NCBI GenBank assembly: GCA_001899715.1
Contig: MKWI01000025.1
Coordinates: forward strand, 1-56,293
From: Sphingobium sp. 66-54
GTDB lineage: Bacteria; Pseudomonadota; Alphaproteobacteria; Sphingomonadales; Sphingomonadaceae
DNA length: 56,293 bases
Reading direction: 5' to 3'
Shown here: piece after piece, positions 34,125-42,453 of the stretch
Position numbering within the stretch: the stretch's first letter is position 1
Layout of the letters: each line of letters opens with the position of its first letter
Made by a program: the position numbers and the translations under genes
The notes under the pieces: model-generated
Databases searched by the model: none
What the model saw: only the letters and a program-made list of their open reading frames with translations
What the model was told of the DNA's origin: nothing

Positions 34125-35288
34125 ATGGATGACGAGCAAGCCCTAGATCACGCTGTAACGCCCTCCCCCACCGGCGATGACGCTTCTCCGGGACGGGCGA
34201 TGCGGGTGGCTGCCGCCCTGCAGGCAAAGGGCGGTGACGAGTTCGCCAAGCCCGGCAGCATCGTCGAGGTCAAGTTCGTCAAAGGCCAGTCGCTTAGCCT
34301 GACTGCTTCGCGTTTGCTTGCGCTGATGATTTTGACCGCGGGCGGTGATGCCTGGGAGGACCGCCCGCACAAGATGCGAAAGGCGGACATTCGCCGCGGC
34401 CACAAGGGCAATGAGCGCATCTCGGATATGCTTGAGGAATTGCACCGCACGCTTTTCGCGGTCGACGACAAGTCCTGGCGCGGCAAGAAGGCGACGCTGC
34501 GCTTTTCGCTTATCTCGTCGTCGCGCGAAGAAGCGGAAGACGAAGAGGGCGCGGACGCTGGGTGGATCGAGTGGGAGTTCACGCCCGAAGCCCGAAAGCT
34601 GATCCAGGAATCGGAGACCTATGCGGTCCTGAACCGCCAGGCGGTGCTCGGCTTCCGATCAACCTATGCGCTCAAGCTGTACGAGATCGGGGCGCTGAGG
34701 CTGCATAGGCGCCAGTCGCTCTGGAAGGGCGACATGACGGCGCTGCGTGCGCTGCTCGGCATCGCGCCGGACGTCTACAAGGATTTCGCGCAGCTGCGCC
34801 GCAAAGTTCTCGAAAAGGCGAAGGCCGAAATCGACCAGCTCGCCCATTTTCGCGTGGAGTGGCGGGAGATCCGCCAGGGCAGAACTGTCACCGAAATCGA
34901 ATTCCGCTTTGAGCCCAAGGATGCTCCGGCCCAAATCGCGACCGTGGATGAGATCGGTCGGCACTCTGCGGGCAGAAAGGCGCGGCGCGAGGACGAGGTG
35001 GAGACCGTTGCCGTCGAGGCTGTCACACAGGCGGCGGTGGCGGCCTTGGTGTCAAAGGATAAGGCTGGGGCAGGGGAGGTCACCTTCCCGAACGGCACGA
35101 TCCGCTTTGGCTCGGACACGCTCGCGGCCATCGGCCGTTCGGCTGGCGGCGGTTGGGACATCGATCTCATTGCCGATGCCTATCGCGCGCAGATGGGCGA
35201 AAGGCTGGCGAAGCTCAAGGGCGCCAAGCTGATCGCATCCTGGACCGGCTTCTGCGAGAGTTTCCTGGCACGACGCGGGCGCCCCTGA
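34125..35288 (+). CDS. repA: RepA replication initiator (Rep_3 family)
   Basis: RepA binds iterons to start plasmid replication. The 387-residue protein has two winged-helix-like regions: SIVEVKFVKGQSLSLTASRLLALMIL, then IRRGHKGNERISDMLEELHRTLF, and the second at FRSTYALKLYEIGALRLHRRQSLWKGDMTALRALLGIAPDVYKDFAQLRRKVLEKAKAEI. The last 100 residues are less conserved and contain a repeat-like KAGAGEVTFPNGTIRFGSDTLAAIG. The ATG at 34125 follows a short leader downstream of the iterons. A putative parS palindrome starts two bases after the stop. Confidence 0.93.
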   Translation: MDDEQALDHAVTPSPTGDDASPGRAMRVAAALQAKGGDEFAKPGSIVEVKFVKGQSLSLTASRLLALMILTAGGDAWEDRPHKMRKADIRRGHKGNERISDMLEELHRTLFAVDDKSWRGKKATLRFSLISSSREEAEDEEGADAGWIEWEFTPEARKLIQESETYAVLNRQAVLGFRSTYALKLYEIGALRLHRRQSLWKGDMTALRALLGIAPDVYKDFAQLRRKVLEKAKAEIDQLAHFRVEWREIRQGRTVTEIEFRFEPKDAPAQIATVDEIGRHSAGRKARREDEVETVAVEAVTQAAVAALVSKDKAGAGEVTFPNGTIRFGSDTLAAIGRSAGGGWDIDLIADAYRAQMGERLAKLKGAKLIASWTGFCESFLARRGRP

Positions 35289-35289
35289 G

Positions 35290-35315
35290 CCGAAATTGCA
35301 CCGGTGCAATTTCGG
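35290..35315. repeat. 26-bp palindrome, putative parS copy 1
   Basis: A perfect 13+13 dyad with half-site CCGAAATTGCACC. The inner TTGCACCGGTGCAA is shared with a second palindrome at 36696-36713. It lies between repA and parA. Confidence 0.75.
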
Positions 35316-35324
35316 GGTGAACTG

Positions 35325-35340
35325 CCCCCAAGGGGTCAGG
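35325..35340 (-). repeat. Iteron copy downstream of repA
   Basis: CCCCCAAGGGGTCAGG on the plus strand is the reverse complement of an iteron (CCTGACCCCTTGGGGG). It is in opposite orientation to the main array. Confidence 0.8.
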
Positions 35341-35483
35341 TTGCGAGGGGGCGCAAAAGGTCTGCGGCGCAGATTGGGCAAGTTTCGCCCTTCGGGCTGG
35401 GCCGACTTGCGAAAATCAGCCTTCGATTGACCTAAAAGTGCAAATTGAGCTATGCCCCCTCTAGTTTCGCAAGGGGGCCTCTC

Positions 35484-36686
35484 TTGGCTGCATCACTCGA
35501 CATTGAGGGCACGCAGGACCTGCTGTCCGTCTCGACGCTCGCACAACGGACCAGCTCTGTCCTCGAGCGGCTCCGCGACTCCGCGCGGAGTGCCCGGGCG
35601 GACGAGCGGCGCGAGCCGACGTTCCCGATTGGCAAGGCCGCGGAACTGGTCGGCCGAACCGCGGCGGCCATTCGCGAGGCCGAGAAGGACGGCCGCTTGC
35701 CGCCGCCTCCGCGAACCGAGAATAATCGGCGTGTCGGCTATACCCTGGCGCAGCTCAACGACATGCGCGGACTGTTCGGCACCCGGCCCTGGCGGGCCGC
35801 AACCGATCCCTGCTGCGTTATCGCGGTGCAGAACTTCAAGGGCGGGGTGGGGAAATCGACTCTTTCGGTGCACCTGGCCCAATATCTCGCGATCAAGGGC
35901 TACCGGGTGGCTCTCATCGATTGCGACAGCCAAGCGTCGGCAACCACGCTATTCGGCTATGTGCCCGACCTCGACCTGACCGAGGAGGACACGCTCTATC
36001 CATTCCTGCGGCACGACGACATGGAGTCGCTCGACTATGCCCTGCGCAAGACCCACTTCGACGGCCTCGAGCTTGTTCCGGCCAATCTGCGGCTGTTCCA
36101 GTCGGAATATGAAATCGCAGCGCGCATGGCGCGGGGGCAGGGGAACCTGATCGACCGCATGGCGCAAGGCATCGCGAGCATTGCCGATCGGTTCGATGTG
36201 GTGGTTCTCGATCCGCCTCCGGCGCTCGGCGCGATCTCGCTTTCGGTGCTGCGCGCGGCCAATGCGCTGGTGGTGCCGGTTCCGCCGACGGTGATGGACT
36301 TCTCGTCGACGGCGGCCTTCCTCGCCATGCTCGATGAGACCATAGAGACGCTGGCCGATCGCGGCTTGGCGCCGTCGCTGCAGTTCCTGCGCTTTGTGGC
36401 GTCCAAGGTCGATGAGAATAAGTCGATGCAGAAGGAACTGCTGAACCTGATGCGGACCCTTTTCGGTCACGCGATCGTCCGTACGCCGCTCAAGGATTCG
36501 GCCGAAATCGACAATGCAACGGCGCGGCTGATGACCGTCTACGAGCTGGACGGCCCGGTCACCAGTTCGACGGTGCGCAACCGCTGCCTTGCCTATCTTG
36601 ATGGCGTGAACAGTGAAATTGAGGTCGACATTCGGTCGATGTGGCCGAGCCATTTGACGCGGCTTCGCAAGGAGGGACTCGCCTGA
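35484..36686 (+). CDS. parA: ParA partition ATPase with N-terminal HTH
   Basis: The 400-residue ParA has an N-terminal MerR-like HTH (FPIGKAAELVGRTAAAIREAEKDGRLPPPP), as in P1-type ParA that represses its own operon. It also has the Walker A KGGVGKST near residue 119 and DRFDVVVLDPPPALG for Walker B. No ATG is near the start. TTG at 35484 with AAGGGGG six bases upstream is preferred; an earlier in-frame TTG at 35445 precedes a hairpin with arms GCCCCCT and AGGGGGC. Palindromes that could be parS flank the gene. Confidence 0.9.
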   Translation: MAASLDIEGTQDLLSVSTLAQRTSSVLERLRDSARSARADERREPTFPIGKAAELVGRTAAAIREAEKDGRLPPPPRTENNRRVGYTLAQLNDMRGLFGTRPWRAATDPCCVIAVQNFKGGVGKSTLSVHLAQYLAIKGYRVALIDCDSQASATTLFGYVPDLDLTEEDTLYPFLRHDDMESLDYALRKTHFDGLELVPANLRLFQSEYEIAARMARGQGNLIDRMAQGIASIADRFDVVVLDPPPALGAISLSVLRAANALVVPVPPTVMDFSSTAAFLAMLDETIETLADRGLAPSLQFLRFVASKVDENKSMQKELLNLMRTLFGHAIVRTPLKDSAEIDNATARLMTVYELDGPVTSSTVRNRCLAYLDGVNSEIEVDIRSMWPSHLTRLRKEGLA

Positions 36687-36695
36687 TGCGAGCAA

Positions 36696-36713
36696 AATTG
36701 CACCGGTGCAATT
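36696..36713. repeat. 18-bp palindrome, putative parS copy 2
   Basis: AATTGCACCGGTGCAATT is perfect over 18 bp and shares its core with the 26-bp palindrome at 35290-35315. It lies ten bases after the parA stop and before parB. Confidence 0.75.
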
Positions 36714-36730
36714 CCGGGTAGAAGGGGTGG

Positions 36731-37747
36731 ATGATGAGCAAGAAGAACGCCAACTTCGCGGCTGATCTGGTCGCCGGAATCGACCCGGGGGCGCAAGCCC
36801 CAGCGGCGCGGCGCCCTGGCATCGGTGCGAGCGTGCTGGCGGGCCGGGAAAGCCGGCTTGCCGAATTGGCGACGGGCAGCGTCGTCTCGCGCACCCATGA
36901 GCTTGTCGATCCCGCGCGCTGCCGAATGTGGGCGGGGCATAACCGCGAATATGCGCTCCTCAATGAGGAGCGGTGCGCCGACCTCATCGAGAGCATCAAG
37001 GCGCAGGGCAAGCAAGAAATGCCCGCCATCGTTCGCCGCGTGAAGGACGATCCTGCCTTCGATTTCGAGGTGATTTGCGGCGCGCGCCGGCATTGGACGA
37101 TCAGTTGGCTGCGCGCCCACAACTATCCGGATTTCCGCTTTCTCGTCGATATCCGTAGCCTTACCGACGAGGAGGCCTTCCGTCTCGCTGACCTCGAGAA
37201 TCGGGCGCGCGACGATCTCACCGATCTGGAGCGCGCGCGCGACTATCTGCGCGCGCTCGACGCCTATTATGAGGGGCGCCAGAAGGTGATGGCCGAGCGG
37301 ATCAATGTCACGGAAAGCTGGCTCAGCCGCTATCTCGACCTTGCCCGGCTGCCGGCGGAACTGATGGCGGCCTTCGCCCTTCCGCAGGATCTCAGGATCA
37401 AGCATGTCACCGCGATCAAGCCTCTCTTGAAACCGGAGGATCGGCGGCAGCGTGTGTTCGCCGAGGCGGGACGTCTCGCTCAGGTGCAGTCCGATCGCGC
37501 AGCACCGATGCCGGTCCCCGATATCATACGCGCGCTCGCTCTGGCCGCCGATCCCCCCAAGAGGTCAGGATCCCCCAAGAAGTCAGGAAAGCCGGAAACG
37601 ATCGTGTCCGAAGGGGGGAAACCATTGCTGAAAGTGGAGGCGGTGGATCGTAAGGGTCTCAAACTTACCTTGCTCCCGCATGCCGGTGGTACGCGGGCTG
37701 AAGCGGAGGCCGCGTTGAAAGCGCTGCTCGATCAGCATTGGAGCTAG
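36731..37747 (+). CDS. parB: ParB/RepB-type partition protein
   Basis: The 338-residue protein has LVDPARCRMWAGHNREYALLNEERCADLIESIKAQGKQEMPAIVRR, the ParB/Srx domain start, ICGARRHWTISWLRAHNYPDF (CTP-binding region), and LADLENRARDDLTDLERARDYL with an HTH (MAERINVTESWLSRYLDLARLP). The order and length match RepB/ParB of iteron plasmids. Two inverted iterons lie within its coding sequence at 37554-37587, encoding PKRSGSPKKSG. AGAAGGGG precedes the ATG. Confidence 0.92.
   Translation: MMSKKNANFAADLVAGIDPGAQAPAARRPGIGASVLAGRESRLAELATGSVVSRTHELVDPARCRMWAGHNREYALLNEERCADLIESIKAQGKQEMPAIVRRVKDDPAFDFEVICGARRHWTISWLRAHNYPDFRFLVDIRSLTDEEAFRLADLENRARDDLTDLERARDYLRALDAYYEGRQKVMAERINVTESWLSRYLDLARLPAELMAAFALPQDLRIKHVTAIKPLLKPEDRRQRVFAEAGRLAQVQSDRAAPMPVPDIIRALALAADPPKRSGSPKKSGKPETIVSEGGKPLLKVEAVDRKGLKLTLLPHAGGTRAEAEAALKALLDQHWS
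37554..37587 (-). repeat. Two iterons embedded in parB coding sequence
   Basis: CCCCCAAGAGGTCAGG (37554-37569) and CCCCCAAGAAGTCAGG (37572-37587) are reverse-orientation iterons 18 bp apart, encoding part of ParB. Confidence 0.8.
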
Positions 37748-37790
37748 GACAATCTTCAGCGGTTCTGAGACGTGAGAGTTTTGTCTTCAC

Positions 37791-38162
37791 ATGTTGAATA
37801 TGGACTGCCCTATGACTGCAGCCTTCCAGGATGACATTCGCGAGAATGAGATCATCTCGCCCCGTCGTCTGGCGGAGCGCCTGCGCTTCTCCATGGCGCA
37901 TTTGGCTCGCGTTGCTCGCCTGGATCCTAAGGCCATGACTCTGTATCCCTCCGCCCCGACCGTGCAGATTAAACTGGAGGAAATAGCCCGAGTTATAACG
38001 CGAGCGGCAGAACTTGCAGGCGAAGAAGGCAAGGCGGTTATCTGGTTCAAGCATCAACCCATTTCTGGAGTTGGGAAAACGGCCGCGGAATTGGTTGCGA
38101 ATGGCGATATCGATATCGTCATGGAAGATCTCGATCGTATGGCTGCCGGGGTCTATTCCTGA
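37791..38162 (+). CDS. MbcA/ParS/Xre-like antitoxin (orphan)
   Basis: The 123-residue protein resembles the DUF2384/MbcA-type antitoxins that pair with RES toxins. It has RLAERLRFSMAHLARVARLDPKA (HTH-like), KAVIWFKHQPISGVGKTAAELVANGDIDIVMEDLDRMAAGVYS, the C-terminal toxin-binding segment. No toxin is adjacent on the same strand; it is convergent with the RES toxin gene 44 bp away. Three in-frame ATGs (37791, 37800, 37812) exist and none has a strong Shine-Dalgarno. Confidence 0.75.
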   Translation: MLNMDCPMTAAFQDDIRENEIISPRRLAERLRFSMAHLARVARLDPKAMTLYPSAPTVQIKLEEIARVITRAAELAGEEGKAVIWFKHQPISGVGKTAAELVANGDIDIVMEDLDRMAAGVYS

Positions 38163-38206
38163 CAGGCGTCACTCAAGGCCGAAAGGTTAGCTTGTCCGCA
38201 GGACCT

Positions 38207-38890
38207 TTAGGCGAATGTCTTCTTCTCGTAGACGGTGACAATCGCCCGGCCATCCCAAACGTAGCACAGGTGCCGCTCCTGTCGGCTGTTGGCGAGTAGG
38301 CGAGGGCGGAACACCGCGGCGCACTCGCCGTCGGCGTCGCGCACGCTTTGGTACACGATGCCATCCGAACCTTGCTCACGCAGGTGCCGGCCAAGCGCCT
38401 GGCCGGCGGCATAGCTGTCCGGGGCGTAGAGGGCAGGGCGTTCATCGCGCAGGCCGCGAATATCGTGGAGCATGGCGTCCAGGTCGACCGCGTAGACGCG
38501 CATGTCGAGTTCCTGCGCCGGTTCGTGGGTGTACGCCATGAAGCGGGTTCGGTGATGGCGCGTCTCGGCAACCGCAGTCTCGATGGTGCTGGCAGCGTAG
38601 AACACCCCGAAACTGCCGTCACAGAACCGGCTGCCATCGGGATTTAGGTGGGTGAACGCTGCCATGATCGCCGATGTTCCGGGTCCCGATACGCGGTCCT
38701 CCGGTGGGACGAGGGCGAGGTCCCCGACCTCGTCGCGAAGCCGGTCGTTGGTCATCGCCTCGATCGCATAGACCGCTTCCAGGTCGGCCGGATCCGCGAC
38801 ATCCTCAAACAGCGATATGGGCGGGAACCGGCTTGCGACGATCCGGTAGCACGGTTGCCACCGCACTTGCGTCGTCGCAATGGCATCCAT
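38207..38890 (-). CDS. RES domain toxin
   Basis: The canonical-size RES protein (227 residues) is a NAD+-degrading toxin. It has CYRIVASRFPPISLFEDVADP near the start, then FTHLNPDGSRFCDGSFGVFYAASTIETAVAETRHHRTRF, and a C-terminal DGIVYQSVRDADGECAAVFRP. It is coupled to the antitoxin gene upstream by TGATG overlap. Comparing with the large HEPN/RES protein at 5325 shows two distinct RES forms in one plasmid. Confidence 0.92.
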   Translation of the reverse strand: MDAIATTQVRWQPCYRIVASRFPPISLFEDVADPADLEAVYAIEAMTNDRLRDEVGDLALVPPEDRVSGPGTSAIMAAFTHLNPDGSRFCDGSFGVFYAASTIETAVAETRHHRTRFMAYTHEPAQELDMRVYAVDLDAMLHDIRGLRDERPALYAPDSYAAGQALGRHLREQGSDGIVYQSVRDADGECAAVFRPRLLANSRQERHLCYVWDGRAIVTVYEKKTFA

Positions 38891-39288
38891 CAGCCGCGCT
38901 GCGCGTCGATATATTGACGCACCACGTAGAGATCGGCGACATTGCCCGAGGCCATCCGCTCGATCGCCGGGCGTCCGGCGAACAGCGGCGCCTCATTGGG
39001 TTTGCGTACCCATTCGTTGGCGGTACGGGGCAGGAGCATCTTCAGCCCCTTGTAGATCCCCATGACATAGGAGATGCGCTCCAGCGCATCCTTGGGAATC
39101 GCCGCGACCGCGCCGCGCTTCCAGGTCTGGAAGGTCGAGCGGCTGTCGAGCCCGAGAAGCTTCATCTGCTCGGCTTCCTTGAGGTCCCAGGCGTCGGCAA
39201 TGCGGAAAAAGGTGCGCAGCGCCGGACCGCTCAGATCCTTGCGGCTGGGCGCTTTGGCGGGGACGCCGGAATGGGCAGTTGTGGCCAT
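38890..39288 (-). CDS. MbcA/ParS/Xre antitoxin of RES pair
   Basis: The 132-residue antitoxin has GPALRTFFRIADAWDLKEAEQMKLLGLDSRSTFQTWKRGAVAAIPKDALERISYVMGIYKGLKMLL, an HTH, and EWVRKPNEAPLFAGRPAIERMASGNVADLYVVRQYIDAQRG, the C-terminal MbcA-like toxin-binding domain. AGGAG precedes the ATG. It is directly upstream of the RES toxin with a one-base overlap. Confidence 0.93.
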   Translation of the reverse strand: MATTAHSGVPAKAPSRKDLSGPALRTFFRIADAWDLKEAEQMKLLGLDSRSTFQTWKRGAVAAIPKDALERISYVMGIYKGLKMLLPRTANEWVRKPNEAPLFAGRPAIERMASGNVADLYVVRQYIDAQRG

Positions 39289-39313
39289 TGGCCATCTCCT
39301 TCTTTCTCTGTCT

Positions 39314-39332
39314 ATGTATGATATCTGTACAT
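39314..39332 (-). promoter_or_regulatory. Candidate operator of RES-Xre pair
   Basis: ATGTATGATATCTGTACAT has ATGTA and TACAT arms around GATATC, 25 bases upstream of the antitoxin start, as expected for autoregulation. Confidence 0.5.
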
Positions 39333-39384
39333 AACGTCAAGAAGAGATCAGTTTTCATACACGCCGAATGCGCGCGATGCCGCG

Positions 39385-40551
39385 TCAGGGATGGCCAGAA
39401 CTGCCGGCGAGCAGCCGGTCGATCTCACCCATCGCCGCGTCGAACTCGGCAAGAGCCGCATGGGGGAGGGCGGTAGCCTGGTCCAAAGACGCCGGCTGCC
39501 CATCCCTTCCCGGTTCTTCGACGACCAGCAGGGCCTTCCCCTTGACCGTCTCCCGCCGTGCCATGCGCGCCGCCACAAGGGCGTCGCCGATCGCATAGGT
39601 GCCGCGCCGACTGATCCCGAACGCCCAGGTGATCTGATCGAGCCCGAGTGGCGCAAAACCAGCGAGCAGGATCCACACCTGCGGTGCCCGCGCGCTCGAG
39701 CGCAGGTGCCCCAACTGCTCGCGCATCAGCACCGCGCGCCGCCGCGCTTGCGCGACCAGCTCGGCAAGCCGGGTCACGCTGCGCTGGAGGCTGCGGGCCG
39801 CCAGCATGGCGCGTTCGCCCGGCCAGAGCTGCGGCTGCAGCGTTTGCGCCGTCACCGCGCCGGGGCAGGGGAGGGCGCGGGCCCACGCGCCGGACGCGGT
39901 CAGCAGCCGCCCCAGCGCGGCATCGACCGCCCAGAGCGGGGTGCGCGTGGCGGCCTGCTCGATCGCCACCGCGCGGTTCCCAAACGAACGGATTTGCACC
40001 GCGCGCTCCAGCGGCGCGAACCGCGGATCGGCGCGCAGCAGCGCGTGCAGGCGGGCCAGACCCGCGAAGGGCAGGGGGGTCTCGTCATCCGCGCCGGCCT
40101 GTTTCATTAGCGTGATCGCCCTGCCGATCGCTTCCTCCGCCAGCGCGTCTTCGGCTTGCATCGGGCGGTCGGCCCCGAAGCGAGCGGCCAGAGCGATGGT
40201 CTGCGCGGCATCGGCGAGCGGTTCCCACGGATGACGGCTGAGTTCGCCGAGCAGGGCGCGGACCACGGCATAGGCGGAGCAGCCGGTGAGGGGTGTCTCT
40301 TGGGGGCCGCGGTCGAGCCCGGCGAACCAGGCGTTGAACCGGTGTTCGGCGTCCGCAAATCCCGCTTGCGCCAGGGATGAAAGCAACACCTCCCGCAGCA
40401 GCCCTACGCAGAACAGCCGTTTTTCGATATCGGTGAGGCTGGCGAGGAGCCCGTCGAGCCGGCCGAGCGCCAGCGCGCATTCGCCTTGCGCGAGGGCGAG
40501 CTCCTCGGGTGGGACGTCGGTGTCGGCGGCGAGGGGATGGAAGCGCTCCAT
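39385..40551 (-). CDS. Helix-turn-helix protein of the DUF1612/RHE_PE00001 type
   Basis: The 388-residue protein is Ala/Leu-rich with a C-terminal helix-turn-helix (QITWAFGISRRGTYAIGDALVAARMARRETVKGKALLVVEEP), similar in layout to alphaproteobacterial plasmid proteins with DUF1612. It may regulate replication or partition; I do not recognise a proven role. The start at 40551 (MERFHPL) is preferred over 40584, but neither has a clear Shine-Dalgarno. A palindrome (40613-40634) lies upstream. Confidence 0.65.
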   Translation of the reverse strand: MERFHPLAADTDVPPEELALAQGECALALGRLDGLLASLTDIEKRLFCVGLLREVLLSSLAQAGFADAEHRFNAWFAGLDRGPQETPLTGCSAYAVVRALLGELSRHPWEPLADAAQTIALAARFGADRPMQAEDALAEEAIGRAITLMKQAGADDETPLPFAGLARLHALLRADPRFAPLERAVQIRSFGNRAVAIEQAATRTPLWAVDAALGRLLTASGAWARALPCPGAVTAQTLQPQLWPGERAMLAARSLQRSVTRLAELVAQARRRAVLMREQLGHLRSSARAPQVWILLAGFAPLGLDQITWAFGISRRGTYAIGDALVAARMARRETVKGKALLVVEEPGRDGQPASLDQATALPHAALAEFDAAMGEIDRLLAGSSGHP

Positions 40552-40612
40552 GCCGGATGTGTAGTGAATGCCAAAACACTGCACAACTACTCAGGTGGTT
40601 GGTGAACGAACA

Positions 40613-40634
40613 TGTGATAATTGCAGTTATCACA
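40613..40634. promoter_or_regulatory. Palindrome TGTGATAA-N6-TTATCACA
   Basis: Perfect 8-bp arms around TTGCAG, about 60-80 bases upstream of the start of the HTH protein gene. It may be its operator. Confidence 0.55.
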
Positions 40635-40679
40635 TAAGCGGATTTGACCGTTCTTTATAAGGTGGGCTACAAGCGCGGC

Positions 40680-40704
40680 TGTCGGTTTCCCCATACGACC
40701 GGAC
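40680..40704 (+). repeat. Left terminal inverted repeat (IRL) of the tni transposon
   Basis: It begins TGTCGGTTTCCCCATACGAC and matches the right end, which begins TGTCAGTTTGACCAAACGG, at 18 of 25 positions. The 5-bp flanks (GCGGC left, CCCAT right) do not match, so no target duplication is visible. Confidence 0.65.
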
Positions 40705-40814
40705 TCTGGCTTACCGCGCGACGTAGCGCGCCAGATTGTCCCCAAACCGCCGGATTCTGGGTAGCAAACCCCCGGACTGGTGCGGCCTCTGCCGAGAAAA
40801 CCCCGCAGACTGCC
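40691..40814 (+). repeat. Subterminal repeats of the left end
   Basis: Four repeats: CCATACGACCGGACTCTGGC (40691-40710), CCAAACCGCCGGATTCTGGG (40742-40761), CAAACCCCCGGACTGGTGC (40765-40783) and a weaker one at 40797-40814. TniA-type transposases bind such repeats. Confidence 0.6.
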
Positions 40815-40964
40815 CGCATTTTCGAGCTCGCCAGGATGTGAAAGCCGACGCTGCCTGTCCGCGCGGGAGAGCCGGGCTGACAGCGGGTTCTGTGGCCGTC
40901 GAGATGGGCCGATCGAACTCGACCACCTCAATCAAAGCTGGCCATAAGGTCCTCGAATTCATAT

Positions 40965-41002
40965 CATATGGGGGCAACCGGTCGTTTGACCCCGTTATAT
41001 GG
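40965..41002. promoter_or_regulatory. Candidate res site of the resolvase
   Basis: An imperfect dyad (CATATGGGGGCAA and TTTGACCCCGTTATATG) ends ten bases before the resolvase start. It could be a resolvase-binding subsite. Confidence 0.4.
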
Positions 41003-41012
41003 AATGTGACAA

Positions 41013-41903
41013 ATGGCTTTGATCGGCTACGCGCGGGTCTCGACCGACGAGCAGGACACGGCCATCCAGCTCAGTGCGCTGCGCGCCGAAGGCTGCACGG
41101 TGATCCTCGAGGACAAGGCGAGCGGGGGCAGCCGCGATCGTCCGAACCTCGCGCGTGCGCTCGCACGCGTCGGGCATGGCGATACGTTGCTGGTGGTTCG
41201 GATCGACCGTTTGGCACGATCGCTTTCGCATCTGCTCGAGATCGTGGAGACCCTGAGGGGGAAGGGCGCCTATTTTCGCTCGATCAACGATCCGATCGAT
41301 ACATCGAGCGCGCAGGGCATGCTGATGACGCAAATGCTCGGCGCCTTCGCGGAGTTCGAGCGTGCGCTGATCCGCGAGCGGACCCGCGCCGGTCTTAAGG
41401 CGGCCGTTGCACGAGGAGCTAAACCTGGAAACCCGAAGATGCGCGCACGCGATCCGGCGGCGATCGCCGATATCCGCTACAGCCTCAAGGAACGCTATCT
41501 CAATGAGTTGATCGACGATCGGCACCGCTGGTTGCCGACGGTTGCCAGATTGCGGCCGCATCTGCCTTGGGCACTAGTCCTACGGCAAATCCGCGCCATC
41601 ACGCCACCCGTGCGCTCGTTCAGCGAGCGAACTCTGGTGAAAGCGTGCCGAGCCCTGGTAAAGGCCGGCTATGCCGATGCAATCATCCTTGACCAGGCAC
41701 CGCGCCTGCCGCCTGATACGCGGGTCGCGCGGCTTGTCGCCGATCGCCTGAAAACGCATCCGGATTCCTCGTTACGGGACATTGCGTCCTGGCTGACCCG
41801 AGATCTGCGTGAGCCAACGCCGCGCGGCGGATTGGCATGGTCGCCCGAGGGCGTGCGGCGGGTGATTGGGCAAGCGCAGAAGCTGCAATTGCTCCAGGAT
41901 TGA
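41013..41903 (+). CDS. Serine recombinase (resolvase), TniR-like
   Basis: The 296-residue resolvase starts MALIGYARVSTDEQDTAIQLSAL with catalytic S10. It includes GDTLLVVRIDRLARSLSHLLEIVETL and AFAEFERALIRERTRAGLKAAVARG, the dimer-interface region of Tn3/Hin-type resolvases. The C-terminal part (about 130 residues) is longer than in most small resolvases and may hold an extra DNA-binding domain. By position it is the resolvase of the tni transposon; separation from tniQ by cargo is unusual. Confidence 0.9.
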   Translation: MALIGYARVSTDEQDTAIQLSALRAEGCTVILEDKASGGSRDRPNLARALARVGHGDTLLVVRIDRLARSLSHLLEIVETLRGKGAYFRSINDPIDTSSAQGMLMTQMLGAFAEFERALIRERTRAGLKAAVARGAKPGNPKMRARDPAAIADIRYSLKERYLNELIDDRHRWLPTVARLRPHLPWALVLRQIRAITPPVRSFSERTLVKACRALVKAGYADAIILDQAPRLPPDTRVARLVADRLKTHPDSSLRDIASWLTRDLREPTPRGGLAWSPEGVRRVIGQAQKLQLLQD

Positions 41904-42015
41904 TCCAGAGCTTCCTTTTTGCGAATAATTCGCAGATAAGCGCGGTCAGGAATTGCGAAGTTCGCAGGATTCGGGCTTAAGAACACTTTGGAAGGAAAGG
42001 CCTCTCGACCTTGCT

Positions 42016-42342
42016 ATGTTGATCGTCCGGCTACTTTCCTTGCTGTTCGTGCTGACGCTGGCTTTCTCCCACGGCGGTCCGATCGCGTCGATCAGCCACG
42101 ATCACGCGCTCACGGCCGAACATCATCATGCCGGGCATGGCCATAGCCCTAGCGATGCGCCCGATACCGATCATGAATCGGATGGGACCAGCGCCCATGT
42201 TCATCTGCTCGTCGACCGGCTCGCGTATGCGGCGCCGGTCCCGGCGACGAGGCTTGACCGAGCGCCCCGACACTGGCCGCACAACCAACCGCAACTGCCA
42301 TCGGCCGTTCTCGCGCCGCTGCTCGAGCCACCCGCCGCCTGA
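42016..42342 (+). CDS. Small His-rich exported protein
   Basis: The 108-residue protein has a signal peptide (MLIVRLLSLLFVLTLAFSHGGP) followed by His-rich DHALTAEHHHAGHGHSPSDAPDTDHESDGTSAHVHLL. It probably binds metal in the periplasm. It precedes the HupE-like gene on the same strand. No strong Shine-Dalgarno is seen, so the start is uncertain. Confidence 0.6.
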   Translation: MLIVRLLSLLFVLTLAFSHGGPIASISHDHALTAEHHHAGHGHSPSDAPDTDHESDGTSAHVHLLVDRLAYAAPVPATRLDRAPRHWPHNQPQLPSAVLAPLLEPPAA

Positions 42343-42453
42343 GCCTGATGCGGCAGCCGCCGCGTGAACGCGGTGCGGGTTTGTTTCGCGCCGTTTCTCC
42401 AGGCATGTGCCTGGCGGGCCGCTTGCCCGTCCGGCGCTCAGGAAAGTCATGTC

